A DNA stretch of 6,663 bases from Vulcanimicrobiota bacterium (GCA_013289785.1 JABCZE010000091.1:1-6663); one strand, 5' to 3'. Numbered from the stretch's first letter, positions 1 to 6,167 are shown. The notes: generated from the sequence alone by a model not told the origin. Translations and numbers: made by a program.

Positions 1-234
1 AAAAGGTGGCGGAACGAAGATGCAGGTGTGCGTCGCGCCGGTCGCCTCGACGGCCTCTTTGACGGTGTCAAAGACGGGCAGTCCGTGCGGCGTCGTCTGG
101 CCGCCCTTGCCGGGCGTCACGCCCCCCACCAGATTGGTTCCGTACTTCACCATGCGGTCGGTGTGATACGAACCCTCCGCGCCGGTAATGCCCTGTACGA
201 TCACCCGGCTGTTCTTGTCTAAAAAAATCGACAC
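1..234 (-). CDS. sucD: Succinyl-CoA synthetase alpha subunit (ADP/GDP-forming), N-terminal 78 residues, 3' end outside window
   Basis: The alpha subunit carries the CoA-binding domain and the phosphohistidine of succinyl-CoA synthetase, which interconverts succinyl-CoA plus ADP/GDP and Pi with succinate plus ATP/GTP in the cytoplasmic TCA cycle. The visible residues begin [18 protein letters not shown] and include [14 protein letters not shown] (about residues 35-48) and a run of prolines at VPPPF at the window edge. These match the SucD Rossmann-type CoA-binding domain almost position for position. The phosphohistidine and the second half of the protein lie beyond position 1. I chose GTG at 234-232 because it gives the family N-terminus exactly and has AAGGG (247-243) 8 bases upstream. 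The gap to sucC is only 4 bases, so the two subunits are surely co-translated. Family identification is by recall; the rest is seen in the sequence. Confidence 0.96.
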   Translation of the reverse strand, partial: MSIFLDKNSRVIVQGITGAEGSYHTDRMVKYGTNLVGGVTPGKGGQTTPHGLPVFDTVKEAVEATGATHTCIFVPPPF

Positions 235-238
235 GCGC

Positions 239-1414
239 TCAACCCTTCATCTCGGAAGCGAGCCGCACCGCCTCGCGAGCGCCTTCGTCCATCGTCTCTA
301 CCGGCGTCATCCCGGCATCGGCGAGAATGCGGCGCCCCTCTTCTTCGTTGGTTCCGGTCAAACGAATGACCAATGGAATCTTTCGCGACGCGGTTTCTTG
401 CATCGCGTCGACGATGCCGCGCGCAACTTCGTCGCCGCGCGTGATGCCGCCGAAGATGTTGATGAAAAAGACGGTCGCACCGGTGTTGTTGACGACCAGC
501 TCGTAGCAGTTGCGAACCCGTTGCGCGTTCGCGCCGCCGCCCACGTCGAGAAAGTTTGCAATCTGGCCGCCGGCATTGCTGACCGCATCCATCGTCGCCA
601 TCGCGAGCCCGGCACCGTTGGCCATCGTGCCGACGTCGCCCGGAAAACGGCGAAAGTTACGAATGCCGACGCCAGCTTGCGACGCGAGCGTTTCGTCCTC
701 GTCGAGCGGCAGCACCGCGTGCCATTGCGCGAACTCGGGGTTTTTGAACAGAGCGTCGTCGTCCAGCTCGACCTTCGCATCGGAAGCAACGACGCGTCCG
801 TCCGCGGTAAGCGCGAGCGGGTTGACCTCCACGAGCTTGGCACCGTACCGGAAAAACAGCTCGTACAAGGCACCGGCGATCGCCGGAAACTGTTTGCGAA
901 AGCCCGGATCGAGCCGTGCCGCAAATGCGAGCTCGCGCCCGATGAAGGGCGAGTATCCGATCGCGGTATCTACCGGAAACTTCACGATCGACTCGGGGTG
1001 ATGCTCGGAGACTTCTTCGATGTCCATGCCGCCGAATGGGCTGACGATGAAGACGGGCTTGCGCACCGCGCGATCGATCGCGACCGCGCAGTAGGCTTCC
1101 TTTACGATGTCGAGCTTCTCTTCGACCAGCAGCGATTTTATCGGTTCGCCCTGCGGATTCTGGCGATTGGGCGGCATCGGCGTCGCGAGGATCTCCTCGG
1201 CGACGCGGCGGCCTTGCGCGGCATCACTCGCCATCTTGATCTTGCCGGCCTTGCCGCGGCCGCCCATGAGGACTTGCGCCTTGACGACCCACTCCCCCGG
1301 GTTCTTTTCGATGAACTTCGCGACCGCGTCGGGCGTCAACGCGTGCTCGCCGCGCGGCACCGGAATGCCGGCGCGTCTAAAAAGCTCCTTGCCCTGGTAC
1401 TCCATCAAATTCAT
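239..1414 (-). CDS. sucC: Succinyl-CoA synthetase beta subunit
   Basis: The beta subunit has the nucleotide-binding ATP-grasp domain and part of the active site of succinyl-CoA synthetase (TCA cycle, substrate-level phosphorylation) and pairs with SucD encoded 4 bases downstream. The protein is 391 residues, close to the usual 388-400. It starts [20 protein letters not shown], the family hallmark. [10 protein letters not shown] (about 52-61) is the ATP-grasp glycine-rich segment, and [12 protein letters not shown] followed by SDAKVELDD (about 197-220) holds the metal ligands. The C-terminal ligase domain shows [39 protein letters not shown] and [10 protein letters not shown]. The frame stays open upstream to 1660, but that extension reads through the RNA-containing spacer and does not look like SucC. 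I therefore place the start at the ATG at 1414; a second ATG at 1405 is also possible. No clear Shine-Dalgarno precedes either one, and a stem-loop sits directly before 1414. Confidence 0.96.
   Translation of the reverse strand: MNLMEYQGKELFRRAGIPVPRGEHALTPDAVAKFIEKNPGEWVVKAQVLMGGRGKAGKIKMASDAAQGRRVAEEILATPMPPNRQNPQGEPIKSLLVEEKLDIVKEAYCAVAIDRAVRKPVFIVSPFGGMDIEEVSEHHPESIVKFPVDTAIGYSPFIGRELAFAARLDPGFRKQFPAIAGALYELFFRYGAKLVEVNPLALTADGRVVASDAKVELDDDALFKNPEFAQWHAVLPLDEDETLASQAGVGIRNFRRFPGDVGTMANGAGLAMATMDAVSNAGGQIANFLDVGGGANAQRVRNCYELVVNNTGATVFFINIFGGITRGDEVARGIVDAMQETASRKIPLVIRLTGTNEEEGRRILADAGMTPVETMDEGAREAVRLASEMKG
243..247 (-). promoter_or_regulatory. Ribosome binding site for sucD
   Basis: AAGGG lies inside the last codons of sucC, 8 bases before the GTG of sucD. 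It supports the GTG at 234 as the true start and indicates translational coupling between the two subunits. Confidence 0.6.
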
Positions 1415-1415
1415 A

Positions 1416-1437
1416 GCGGGCCGACAGGTTCGCCCGC
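1416..1437 (-). promoter_or_regulatory. Stem-loop abutting the sucC start codon
   Basis: GCGGGC (1416-1421) and GCCCGC (1432-1437) form a perfect 6-bp stem with a 10-base loop. A variant of 5 bp, one bulge and 3 bp with a 5-base loop is also possible. On the minus strand the structure ends one base before the ATG of sucC, where the ribosome binding site should be. No purine-rich Shine-Dalgarno is visible there. It could modulate translation initiation of sucCD. The fold is seen in the sequence; a regulatory role is inference. Confidence 0.35.
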
Positions 1438-1445
1438 GGTCACGT

Positions 1446-1474
1446 TTGTCATCCTCACTCGAAGGACTTGCTAT
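1446..1474 (+). promoter_or_regulatory. Weak candidate promoter for the plus-strand RNA
   Basis: TTGTCA at 1446-1451 is one base from the -35 consensus. A 17-base spacer separates it from TGCTAT at 1469-1474, a poor -10 match. Transcription would start near 1481, about 24 bases before the tRNA-like element. The motif is weak enough to be chance in this sequence, and promoter rules for this lineage are unknown to me. Confidence 0.2.
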
Positions 1475-1504
1475 CTCTGTCGCACTTCGTGAAAGTCGGC
1501 TGCT

Positions 1505-1576
1505 GGGGCGGTTCGATGGTGTCGACGAAGGAACCGATACTTCCATTCGCAACGGGTTCGATTCCCGTCCGCTCCA
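1505..1576 (+). ncRNA. Noncanonical tRNA-like (or tmRNA tRNA-domain-like) RNA
   Basis: All 72 bases are accounted for by one tRNA-like fold. GGGGCGG (1505-1511) pairs with CCGCTCC (1569-1575), 7 bp with one G-U, followed by an A discriminator at 1576; CCA is not encoded. CGA/TCG (1514-1516, 1522-1524) make a short D-like arm with a TGGTG loop. ACGGG/CCCGT (1552-1556, 1564-1568) enclose the consensus T-loop TTCGATT. In place of the anticodon arm, CGAAGGAA (1526-1533) pairs with TTCC and TTCG (1541-1544, 1546-1549) around bulged A1545, leaving the 7-base loop CCGATAC. Read as an anticodon this would be GAU (Ile), but position 33 is C instead of the near-universal U and the stem is too long. The short D-arm with TTCGATGG and the long helix recall the tRNA domain of tmRNA, yet there is no room for a tag reading frame. 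It may be a degenerate tRNA, a tRNA mimic or the domain of a larger RNA. It lies opposite to all neighbouring genes. Confidence 0.45.
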
Positions 1577-1650
1577 GCCGCTGAGCCATTGCGTGAGGCG
1601 AAATCGATGTGATAGTCTGGAAGTAAGTATCGGTTCCGCTGTCGACATCG
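1517..1650 (+). repeat. Long imperfect inverted repeat spanning the tRNA-like element and its downstream flank
   Basis: The left arm 1517-1544 contains GTCGAC (1521-1526) and GGAACCGATACTT (1530-1542). The right arm 1619-1650 contains the exact reverse complement of the latter at 1625-1637 and GTCGAC at 1641-1646. The helix therefore has 13 and 6 Watson-Crick pairs around a 3-by-3 internal loop. It extends outwards by four more pairs (two of them G-U) to 1517/1650. Inward, CC 1543-1544 can meet GG 1619-1620 past a 4-base bulge. The enclosed 74 bases include the T-arm and the acceptor 3' strand. Nineteen exact pairs in this register are unlikely by chance. The left arm overlaps the D-like and anticodon-like arms, so the two folds compete. 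Confidence 0.7.
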
Positions 1651-1679
1651 CGAGAGGCATCCAAGGGGGATGCCTCTCG
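1651..1679. terminator. Perfect 12-bp stem-loop, possible transcription terminator
   Basis: Bases 1651-1662 (CGAGAGGCATCC) pair perfectly with 1668-1679 across the 5-base loop AAGGG. On the plus strand the hairpin is followed by GTCATTTC and on the minus strand by CGATGTCG, so neither side has a strong U-tract. It could end the lipoprotein operon, whose stop lies 30 bases away on the minus strand, or the plus-strand RNA, or both. It abuts the right arm of the long inverted repeat with no spacer. Confidence 0.45.
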
Positions 1680-1708
1680 TCATTTCAGGCGCTTGATGCG
1701 CAGCGCTA

Positions 1709-2713
1709 TTACGGCGCGATGCTTACGGAGTCGCCGGAGGGCTTTTTCGGCGCGGACGGCAGCGTCATGATCGGGTCGCCGCCGGCGGGATACTTCCAGT
1801 AGTCGAAGGTGCCGGGGCACAGCGCGTTTCCGCCAACCACGACGGTCCCTTGCTGCTTATTTCTCAGCGTGTTCTTCGTGCCGACGATGAAAGGCTGAGC
1901 GACCTGGGTTGACCCGGCGTCGCAAGGATCGGCGAGATATGTCGCTCCCTGCGATGTCAGCGTGCTGCCGGATAGGCTGGCTTGGTCGATGACGGTTTGA
2001 CGGGCGCCGCCCACCTCTTGATTGGTCAGCGCGAGATATTTGCCATCCCACATGACGGGGCCCGGCGAGTAAATCGTTTGCGCGAACGACAAAGTTCCGA
2101 AGTTCGAGCAAACGCCAACGGCACCGCCACCGCTCGGCTCGCCCTCCGCGACCTGCGGCCCCGTGCGACCCGAGCCGATCGCCCACATCGTATAGCACGC
2201 CGTCGAGCTCTGCCAGCAATTGATGTTTTTGTGATATTTGTAATACGTACAGTCTTGGTCCGGACCGCCGCGGTTAAGCCCGCCGGCGAGTAGGACGCTG
2301 TAGGTGTTCGCATGCATGACGCAGCCCTTCGCAACGCCGGGAAATGTTCTAAAAGGGTGCTGGCCGCCGTGATGGTACCCCACCAATCCCTGCGCCGTCG
2401 CTATGAAGACGTTGCCGAAGAGGTCGACGCATTGAGCACCGGGTTGATCCAAGCCGGTCAGTTTGCCCACGGCTTCGCCTGACGCGTAGTCGTAAACGTA
2501 GACGTCGTTGGTGGCGAGATCCGAGACGTAGAGCAGCTTCGCGATCTTCGTTGCGCCGGGCTTCATCCACGACTGGCCGTGGTCTGAATGTGCCTGGGGC
2601 GCGAGCGGCGTCAGCGCCGTTGCGGGGCTGGCCGGACCCGCGCCGCAGCCGTTCAGCAGCAGAAGCGCGCCGCATAAACTTAGCGCGGCACCGTCGGAAC
2701 GGCGGCCGTTCAC
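1709..2713 (-). CDS. Secreted lipoprotein, probable beta-propeller (YVSD-type), function unknown
   Basis: The protein has 334 residues. A lipoprotein signal is clear: RR near the N-terminus, a hydrophobic stretch around residues 9-20, and LNGC with the lipidated Cys at 23. Residues 24-58 are a low-complexity Ala/Pro/Thr linker. From about 60 the sequence LLYVSDLATNDVYVYDY starts a run of short beta-strand-like repeats (for example VYVYDYASGEAVGKLTGLDQP and VDLFGNVFIATAQGLVGYHHGG), as in NHL/SMP-30-like propellers. Eight further cysteines (95, 131, 155, 166, 173, 202, 264, 299) suggest disulfides outside the cytoplasm. No catalytic motif is visible. The start is GTG at 2713-2711, inside the acyl-CoA dehydrogenase stop (GTGA, 4-base overlap), so it is probably translationally coupled. 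I recall expanded families like this in Candidatus Eremiobacterota; its ligand and role are unknown. Confidence 0.8.
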   Translation of the reverse strand: MNGRRSDGAALSLCGALLLLNGCGAGPASPATALTPLAPQAHSDHGQSWMKPGATKIAKLLYVSDLATNDVYVYDYASGEAVGKLTGLDQPGAQCVDLFGNVFIATAQGLVGYHHGGQHPFRTFPGVAKGCVMHANTYSVLLAGGLNRGGPDQDCTYYKYHKNINCWQSSTACYTMWAIGSGRTGPQVAEGEPSGGGAVGVCSNFGTLSFAQTIYSPGPVMWDGKYLALTNQEVGGARQTVIDQASLSGSTLTSQGATYLADPCDAGSTQVAQPFIVGTKNTLRNKQQGTVVVGGNALCPGTFDYWKYPAGGDPIMTLPSAPKKPSGDSVSIAP

Positions 2714-3855
2714 TCCAGCCGCCCGAGCAGCGAGCGGGCGATGATAATCTGCTGAATCTCCGAGGTGCCTTCGTAAATCTCGGTGATCTTTGCGTCGCGG
2801 TAGTGCCGCTCGACGGGAAACTCGGTCGTGTAGCCGTATCCGCCGTGGATTTGCAATGCTTCGGCGGCATGTTTGCGCGCCGCGGTTGAAGCAAAGAGCT
2901 TGGCTTTGCTCGCAGGAATTGCAAAGGATTCGCCCGCGTCGGCCAGAGCCGCGGCCCGATAGGTGAGCATTCGTGCAGCGTCGAGGTCCATCGCCATCTG
3001 CGCGATCTTGAACGACACACCTTCAAACGCGCCGATCGGTTTTCCGAACGCGACGCGCTCTTTGGCGAACTTCACCGATTCGTCGAGGCACGCCGCGAGA
3101 ATTCCAACGGCCTGCGCGGCGATGCCGATGCGTCCGGCGGTCAGCGCGGTCATCGCGTTGCCGAAGCCGGCACCCTCTTCGCCGAGCAACGCGTCGCGCT
3201 TCACGCGCACGTCGTCGAAGGCCAAGTCGCACGTGTTGCTGGTGTGGATTCCGAGTTTTTCGGTGACGCGCTCGATCGTGATGCCGGGCAAGCTCGGTTC
3301 GAAAAGAAAGGCGCTGACGCCCCGAGCACCGGGCCCACCGGTGCGAAACATTCCCATGACGACGCCCGCATAGCTGCCGGTGCTGCACCACTGCTTTCGG
3401 CCGTTGAGCGTGTAGCCGCCGTCGGAAGGCTTTGCCGTCGCGCGCAAGGCCACGGCGTCGGATCCCGCCTCGGATTCGGTCAATGCGAATCCGGCGAGGA
3501 CGTCGCCGTGTGCCAGCCGCGGCAGCCAATGCTCCTTCTGCTCTTTGGTACCGAGTTTGAGAATCGCCGAAGCGATCATCGAGTGAACCGAGACGGTCAC
3601 CGCCGTTCCCGCGTCGACCCGCGCGAGTTCCTCGACCGCGAGCGCGTAGGAGAGGTAGTCCGCTCCAGCGCCGCCGTACTCTTCGGGAACGAGAATTCCC
3701 ATGATGCCCGCGCCCGACAGCTTGCCGTAAAGCTCGCGCGGAAAAACGTGGTCCCGATCCCATTGCGCGACGAATGGTGCGATCTCGCGCTGCGCGATCT
3801 CGGCCGCGAGCGCTCCGATCTGGCGCTGCTCCTCGCTTAACTCAAACTGCGAAAT
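2710..3855 (-). CDS. Acyl-CoA dehydrogenase (short/medium-chain type), probable ATT start
   Basis: This FAD flavoprotein oxidises acyl-CoA to trans-2-enoyl-CoA, the first step of beta-oxidation, passing electrons to electron-transfer flavoprotein. It would have 381 residues, the usual family length. The N-terminus reads SQFELSEEQRQIGALAAEIA, the standard opening helix. The first family signature ALTESEAGSD is at 124-133. RVAFGKPIGAFEGVSFKIA (about 267-285) belongs to the C-terminal helical domain. QIHGGYGYTTEFPVERHYRD leads to IYEGTSEIQ, with the catalytic base Glu at about 362. An internal ATG at 3702 would delete the first 51 residues. In frame between that ATG and the thiolase stop at 3862 there is no ATG, GTG or TTG, so the start I choose is ATT at 3855-3853, with GGAG 9 bases upstream. 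Thiolase precedes it by 6 bases. Substrate chain length cannot be told from the sequence; isobutyryl-, butyryl- or glutaryl-CoA-type activity is possible. Confidence 0.93.
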   Translation of the reverse strand: MSQFELSEEQRQIGALAAEIAQREIAPFVAQWDRDHVFPRELYGKLSGAGIMGILVPEEYGGAGADYLSYALAVEELARVDAGTAVTVSVHSMIASAILKLGTKEQKEHWLPRLAHGDVLAGFALTESEAGSDAVALRATAKPSDGGYTLNGRKQWCSTGSYAGVVMGMFRTGGPGARGVSAFLFEPSLPGITIERVTEKLGIHTSNTCDLAFDDVRVKRDALLGEEGAGFGNAMTALTAGRIGIAAQAVGILAACLDESVKFAKERVAFGKPIGAFEGVSFKIAQMAMDLDAARMLTYRAAALADAGESFAIPASKAKLFASTAARKHAAEALQIHGGYGYTTEFPVERHYRDAKITEIYEGTSEIQQIIIARSLLGRLE

Positions 3856-3861
3856 GCGCCG

Positions 3862-5202
3862 CTACTCCACGCGAACGAGCAACGCGTCGCCTTGGCCGCC
3901 GCCGGAGCAAATGGTCGCTACGCCGTATCCGCCGCCGCGTTTGCGCAGTTGGTTGATCAGCGTCGTTACGATCCGCGCACCCGAGGCGCCGATGGGATGT
4001 CCCATGGCGACCGCGCCGCCGTATTGGTTGACGAAACCGTCCTCGAGCCCCAGACGGCGAGCCGAAATAATCGCGACGGCTGAGAAGGCTTCGTTAATCT
4101 CCCACACGTGGATGTCGCTGGTGCTCAACCCGGTGCGGTCGAGCAGCTTACGCGCCGCCATGGCCGGCGTCAAGCTAATGTAAGGCGAGTCCCACGCAAC
4201 GGTGGCGTGCTCGACAACGGTCGCTAGGGCTTTGTATCCGTGCTCTTGTGCGTAGTCTGCATCGGCGAGGATCAACGCGGCAGCGCCGTCGTTGACGCCC
4301 GGCGCGTTTCCGGCCGTCACCGTGCCGTTGCGTTCCAGCGGCTTGAGCTTCGCCAGCGCCTCGATGCTCGATTCGGCCCGTACCGCTTCGTCGCGGTCGA
4401 CGAGCACGTGCGGCTGATCGCCCGTGATGAACGGCGCGTAGGACGCGTAATCCAGCGTAAACTCTTCCGAAGGCTCGTGATCCCAAACCGACGTTGAGCC
4501 GCCCACTGCAACCGGCACCCGCACCTTCCCCTGGCGCGGGAGCCGCTCGACGACGACCTTATCCTTTGCCTTGCTCGCGACTTTCACGCCGACGATCTCG
4601 TCGGCAAAGTGCCCGGCCGCGTGTGCGGCGGCGGCCCGGCGATGGCTGTCCAGCGCGAAGATATCTTGCTCTTCGCGCGTGAGACCGAGCTCGTTGGCGA
4701 CTTTGCTTCCCTGCGTCGCCATCGTCATCGGGAAATACTGATCCCAAAGACCGTCGAAAATCATCGAGTCGACGATCGTACCGTCGCCGAAGCGATAGCC
4801 CCAGCGCGCGTCGCGCAACAAATACGGCGCATTCGACATCGACTCCATCCCGCCGGCGGCGACGACCGAGTTGGCTCCCGCGTTAATCGAGCGCATCCCG
4901 TTGACGACGGCGAGCAATCCCGACGCGCATACTTTGTTGATGGTGTCGGCGGTCACGGTCTTGGCGAGGCCCGACTTAAAGAGTACCTGGCGCGCCGGAT
5001 TCTGTCCCACGCCGGCCTGCAGCACTTCGCCGAACGTCACGTGCTCGATCTGGGTCGGATCGACCTTCGAGCGTTCGATTGCGGCGGTAAGTGCCACGGC
5101 GCCCAGCGTCGTCGCGGAGAGAGGAGCGAGCGCTCCCCCGAGTTTGCCGAACGGCGTGCGCGCCATTCCGAGAACGACCGTTTTTGAAGTGTTGGAAATC
5201 AT
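3862..5202 (-). CDS. Thiolase, acetyl-CoA C-acetyltransferase family
   Basis: The enzyme cleaves 3-ketoacyl-CoA with CoA, or condenses two acetyl-CoA, in the cytoplasm. In the 446-residue form the family landmarks are all present: TVVLGMARTPFGKLGG at the N-terminus, VLQAGVGQNPARQ, the acyl-accepting Cys92 in NKVCASGLLAV, GGMESMSNAPYLL, TVTAGNAPGVNDGAAAL, the NEAF oxyanion motif (370-373), His402 in GGAVAMGHPIGASGAR, and Cys432 in CSGGGQGDA. It is about 50 residues longer than typical family members (390-400). The excess lies between about residues 210 and 265, before the conserved DEAVRAESSIEALAKLKP segment. The usual HMGxTAENVA segment reads PMTMATQGSKVA here. I chose ATG at 5202 because the family begins there. 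An in-frame ATG at 5289, 5 bases after the preceding stop, would add 29 non-homologous residues and has AGGAG only 2 bases away. The acyl-CoA dehydrogenase follows, consistent with beta-oxidation. Confidence 0.93.
   Translation of the reverse strand: MISNTSKTVVLGMARTPFGKLGGALAPLSATTLGAVALTAAIERSKVDPTQIEHVTFGEVLQAGVGQNPARQVLFKSGLAKTVTADTINKVCASGLLAVVNGMRSINAGANSVVAAGGMESMSNAPYLLRDARWGYRFGDGTIVDSMIFDGLWDQYFPMTMATQGSKVANELGLTREEQDIFALDSHRRAAAAHAAGHFADEIVGVKVASKAKDKVVVERLPRQGKVRVPVAVGGSTSVWDHEPSEEFTLDYASYAPFITGDQPHVLVDRDEAVRAESSIEALAKLKPLERNGTVTAGNAPGVNDGAAALILADADYAQEHGYKALATVVEHATVAWDSPYISLTPAMAARKLLDRTGLSTSDIHVWEINEAFSAVAIISARRLGLEDGFVNQYGGAVAMGHPIGASGARIVTTLINQLRKRGGGYGVATICSGGGQGDALLVRVE
3865..3868 (-). 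promoter_or_regulatory. Ribosome binding site supporting the ATT start of acyl-CoA dehydrogenase
   Basis: GGAG lies at the very end of the thiolase gene (within its final GTGGAGTAG) and is 9 bases before ATT at 3855. Its position fits initiation at that ATT and no other in-frame codon nearby. Confidence 0.5.
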
Positions 5203-5294
5203 ACTCGACGCAGTTTCGATTCCGGCCTCTAAAGGCCTAGGCGACCCCCCAACCGTAGCCGGATCTCCTCCAGCTCGCGTCGCGGCCATCGCTC

Positions 5295-6167
5295 CTAATG
5301 CTTAACCACGACCGGGCAGGTCTCACACTCGAATTGAATCGTGACGTGCGTTATGCCGAAGTGCTCGCGCGCGCAGTCGTCGATCTCGCGCAGGACGTTC
5401 GTCGCTTCGCTCAAGCGGCGGTCGTCGAGTAGCACGTGGGCCGAGAGCGCGTGCGAGCCGCTCCCGATCGACCAGACGTGCAGGTCGTGAATGCCGGTTA
5501 CGCCGCCGATTTTTTCGAGATGCTCGACGAGATCCGCGCTGTTGACGTCGCTCGGAACGCTTTCGAGCAGAACGTCGGTCGCGTCACGCATCAGCCGCAC
5601 GACCCCGACGACGATGATTGCCGCCACGAAGAGCGAGAGGAGCGGATCGATCCAGGCCAGATGCGTCAGTCCGATCGCAATGCCGCCGGCGATGACGGCC
5701 ATTGCACCCAACGCATCGCCGAAAACGTGAAACAGCGCCGCCCGGACGTTCATGTCGCGTTTGCCCGGCGCGCGCAATGAGAGTCCAACGCCGGCGTTAA
5801 CCGCAAGGCCGATGGCCGCAACCATCGTCATCACGCCGGCGTGCGGCTCGACTGGCGCGGCAAAGCGGCGTACCGCAAAGTAGACGATCGCGAGCGTCGC
5901 GACCAGCAGAATCGTTCCATTGACGAGCGCGCCGAGCACCTCGATGCGTCCGTAACCAAACGTGCGCCGTGGATCGGCGGGTCGCGCCGCGTTGACGGCG
6001 GCGATCAATGCGAGCGCCAGCGCTACGACGTCCATGCAGACGTGTACTGCATCGCCGGTCAGCGCCAAGCTGTGCGAGACGGCGCCGCCCCAGAACTCGA
6101 GCACCGCGACCAGCGCCGTCGCCAGGAGCGCAAAACGCAGACGGCGCGCGATGCTGGTCGGGGCCAT
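5295..6167 (-). CDS. Cation diffusion facilitator (CDF) family metal efflux transporter
   Basis: CDF proteins export Zn2+ or similar divalent metals from the cytoplasm in exchange for protons. The 290-residue protein begins MAPTSIARRL and has about six hydrophobic segments: roughly 12-30, 36-60, 78-100, 112-132, 146-168 and 172-191. Both metal-site motifs of the zinc/cadmium type are seen: HVCMD (His42, Asp46) in the second segment and HVFGD (His147, Asp151) in the fifth. TFGYGRIEVLGALVNG (69-84) is a family signature. The C-terminal cytoplasmic domain carries GIHDLHVWSIGSGSHALSAHV (225-245) and ends GITHVTIQFE with Cys281 and Cys284 near the terminus, possible extra metal ligands. The start ATG at 6167 shares one base with the TAA of the upstream methyltransferase, so the two are coupled. 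An open frame continues further upstream but only as a shadow of that gene. Metal specificity is inferred from the HxxxD/HxxxD pattern. Confidence 0.94.
   Translation of the reverse strand: MAPTSIARRLRFALLATALVAVLEFWGGAVSHSLALTGDAVHVCMDVVALALALIAAVNAARPADPRRTFGYGRIEVLGALVNGTILLVATLAIVYFAVRRFAAPVEPHAGVMTMVAAIGLAVNAGVGLSLRAPGKRDMNVRAALFHVFGDALGAMAVIAGGIAIGLTHLAWIDPLLSLFVAAIIVVGVVRLMRDATDVLLESVPSDVNSADLVEHLEKIGGVTGIHDLHVWSIGSGSHALSAHVLLDDRRLSEATNVLREIDDCAREHFGITHVTIQFECETCPVVVKH

Larger units (their letters stand above)
1415..1708. other. Intergenic region between the lipoprotein gene and sucC
   Basis: This 294-base spacer contains no supportable protein gene. The reading frames crossing it on both strands are continuations of neighbouring frames and read through structured RNA. 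It holds the sucC-proximal stem-loop, the plus-strand tRNA-like element, the long inverted repeat and the 12-bp hairpin, listed separately. The promoter of sucCD must lie here if sucCD is not read through from the upstream operon; I see no convincing minus-strand -35/-10 pair. Confidence 0.7.

Noticed and set aside
188..1492. Long plus-strand open frame of 434 codons opposite sucC
   Set aside because: It is the antisense shadow of a clear, well-conserved sucC and has low-complexity Arg/Asp/Ala-rich composition without recognisable domains.
1220..1576. A conventional one-piece tmRNA ending at 1576
   Set aside because: A gene of about 350 bases would reach well into the intact sucC coding sequence, and the acceptor 5' strand that pairs best is only 72 bases from the 3' end.
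1505..1576. An ordinary tRNA-Ile with anticodon GAU
   Set aside because: The loop CCGATAC has C at position 33, position 27 would face position 43 as A-A, and the D-stem cannot form four standard pairs in that register. A functional elongator tRNA is therefore unlikely.
1505..1850. A two-piece (permuted) tmRNA with the acceptor piece at 1521-1576 and the coding piece downstream
   Set aside because: The P2-like complementarity and T-arm are attractive, but I find no 5' acceptor strand (GGAGCGG-like) between 1577 and 1619 and no tag reading frame ending in Ala-Ala-stop. The matching acceptor strand lies upstream at 1505, and the 12-bp hairpin interrupts the place of the coding piece.
3244..3840. 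Plus-strand frame of 198 codons opposite the acyl-CoA dehydrogenase
   Set aside because: It is fully nested antisense to a confidently identified enzyme and shows no family motif.
5203..5294. N-terminal extension of the thiolase or a small regulatory element with a GGCC stem
   Set aside because: The 29 extra residues are not thiolase-like and the GGCC/GGCC pairing is only 4 bp. I treat the 92 bases as an ordinary spacer, although a start at 5289 cannot be fully excluded.
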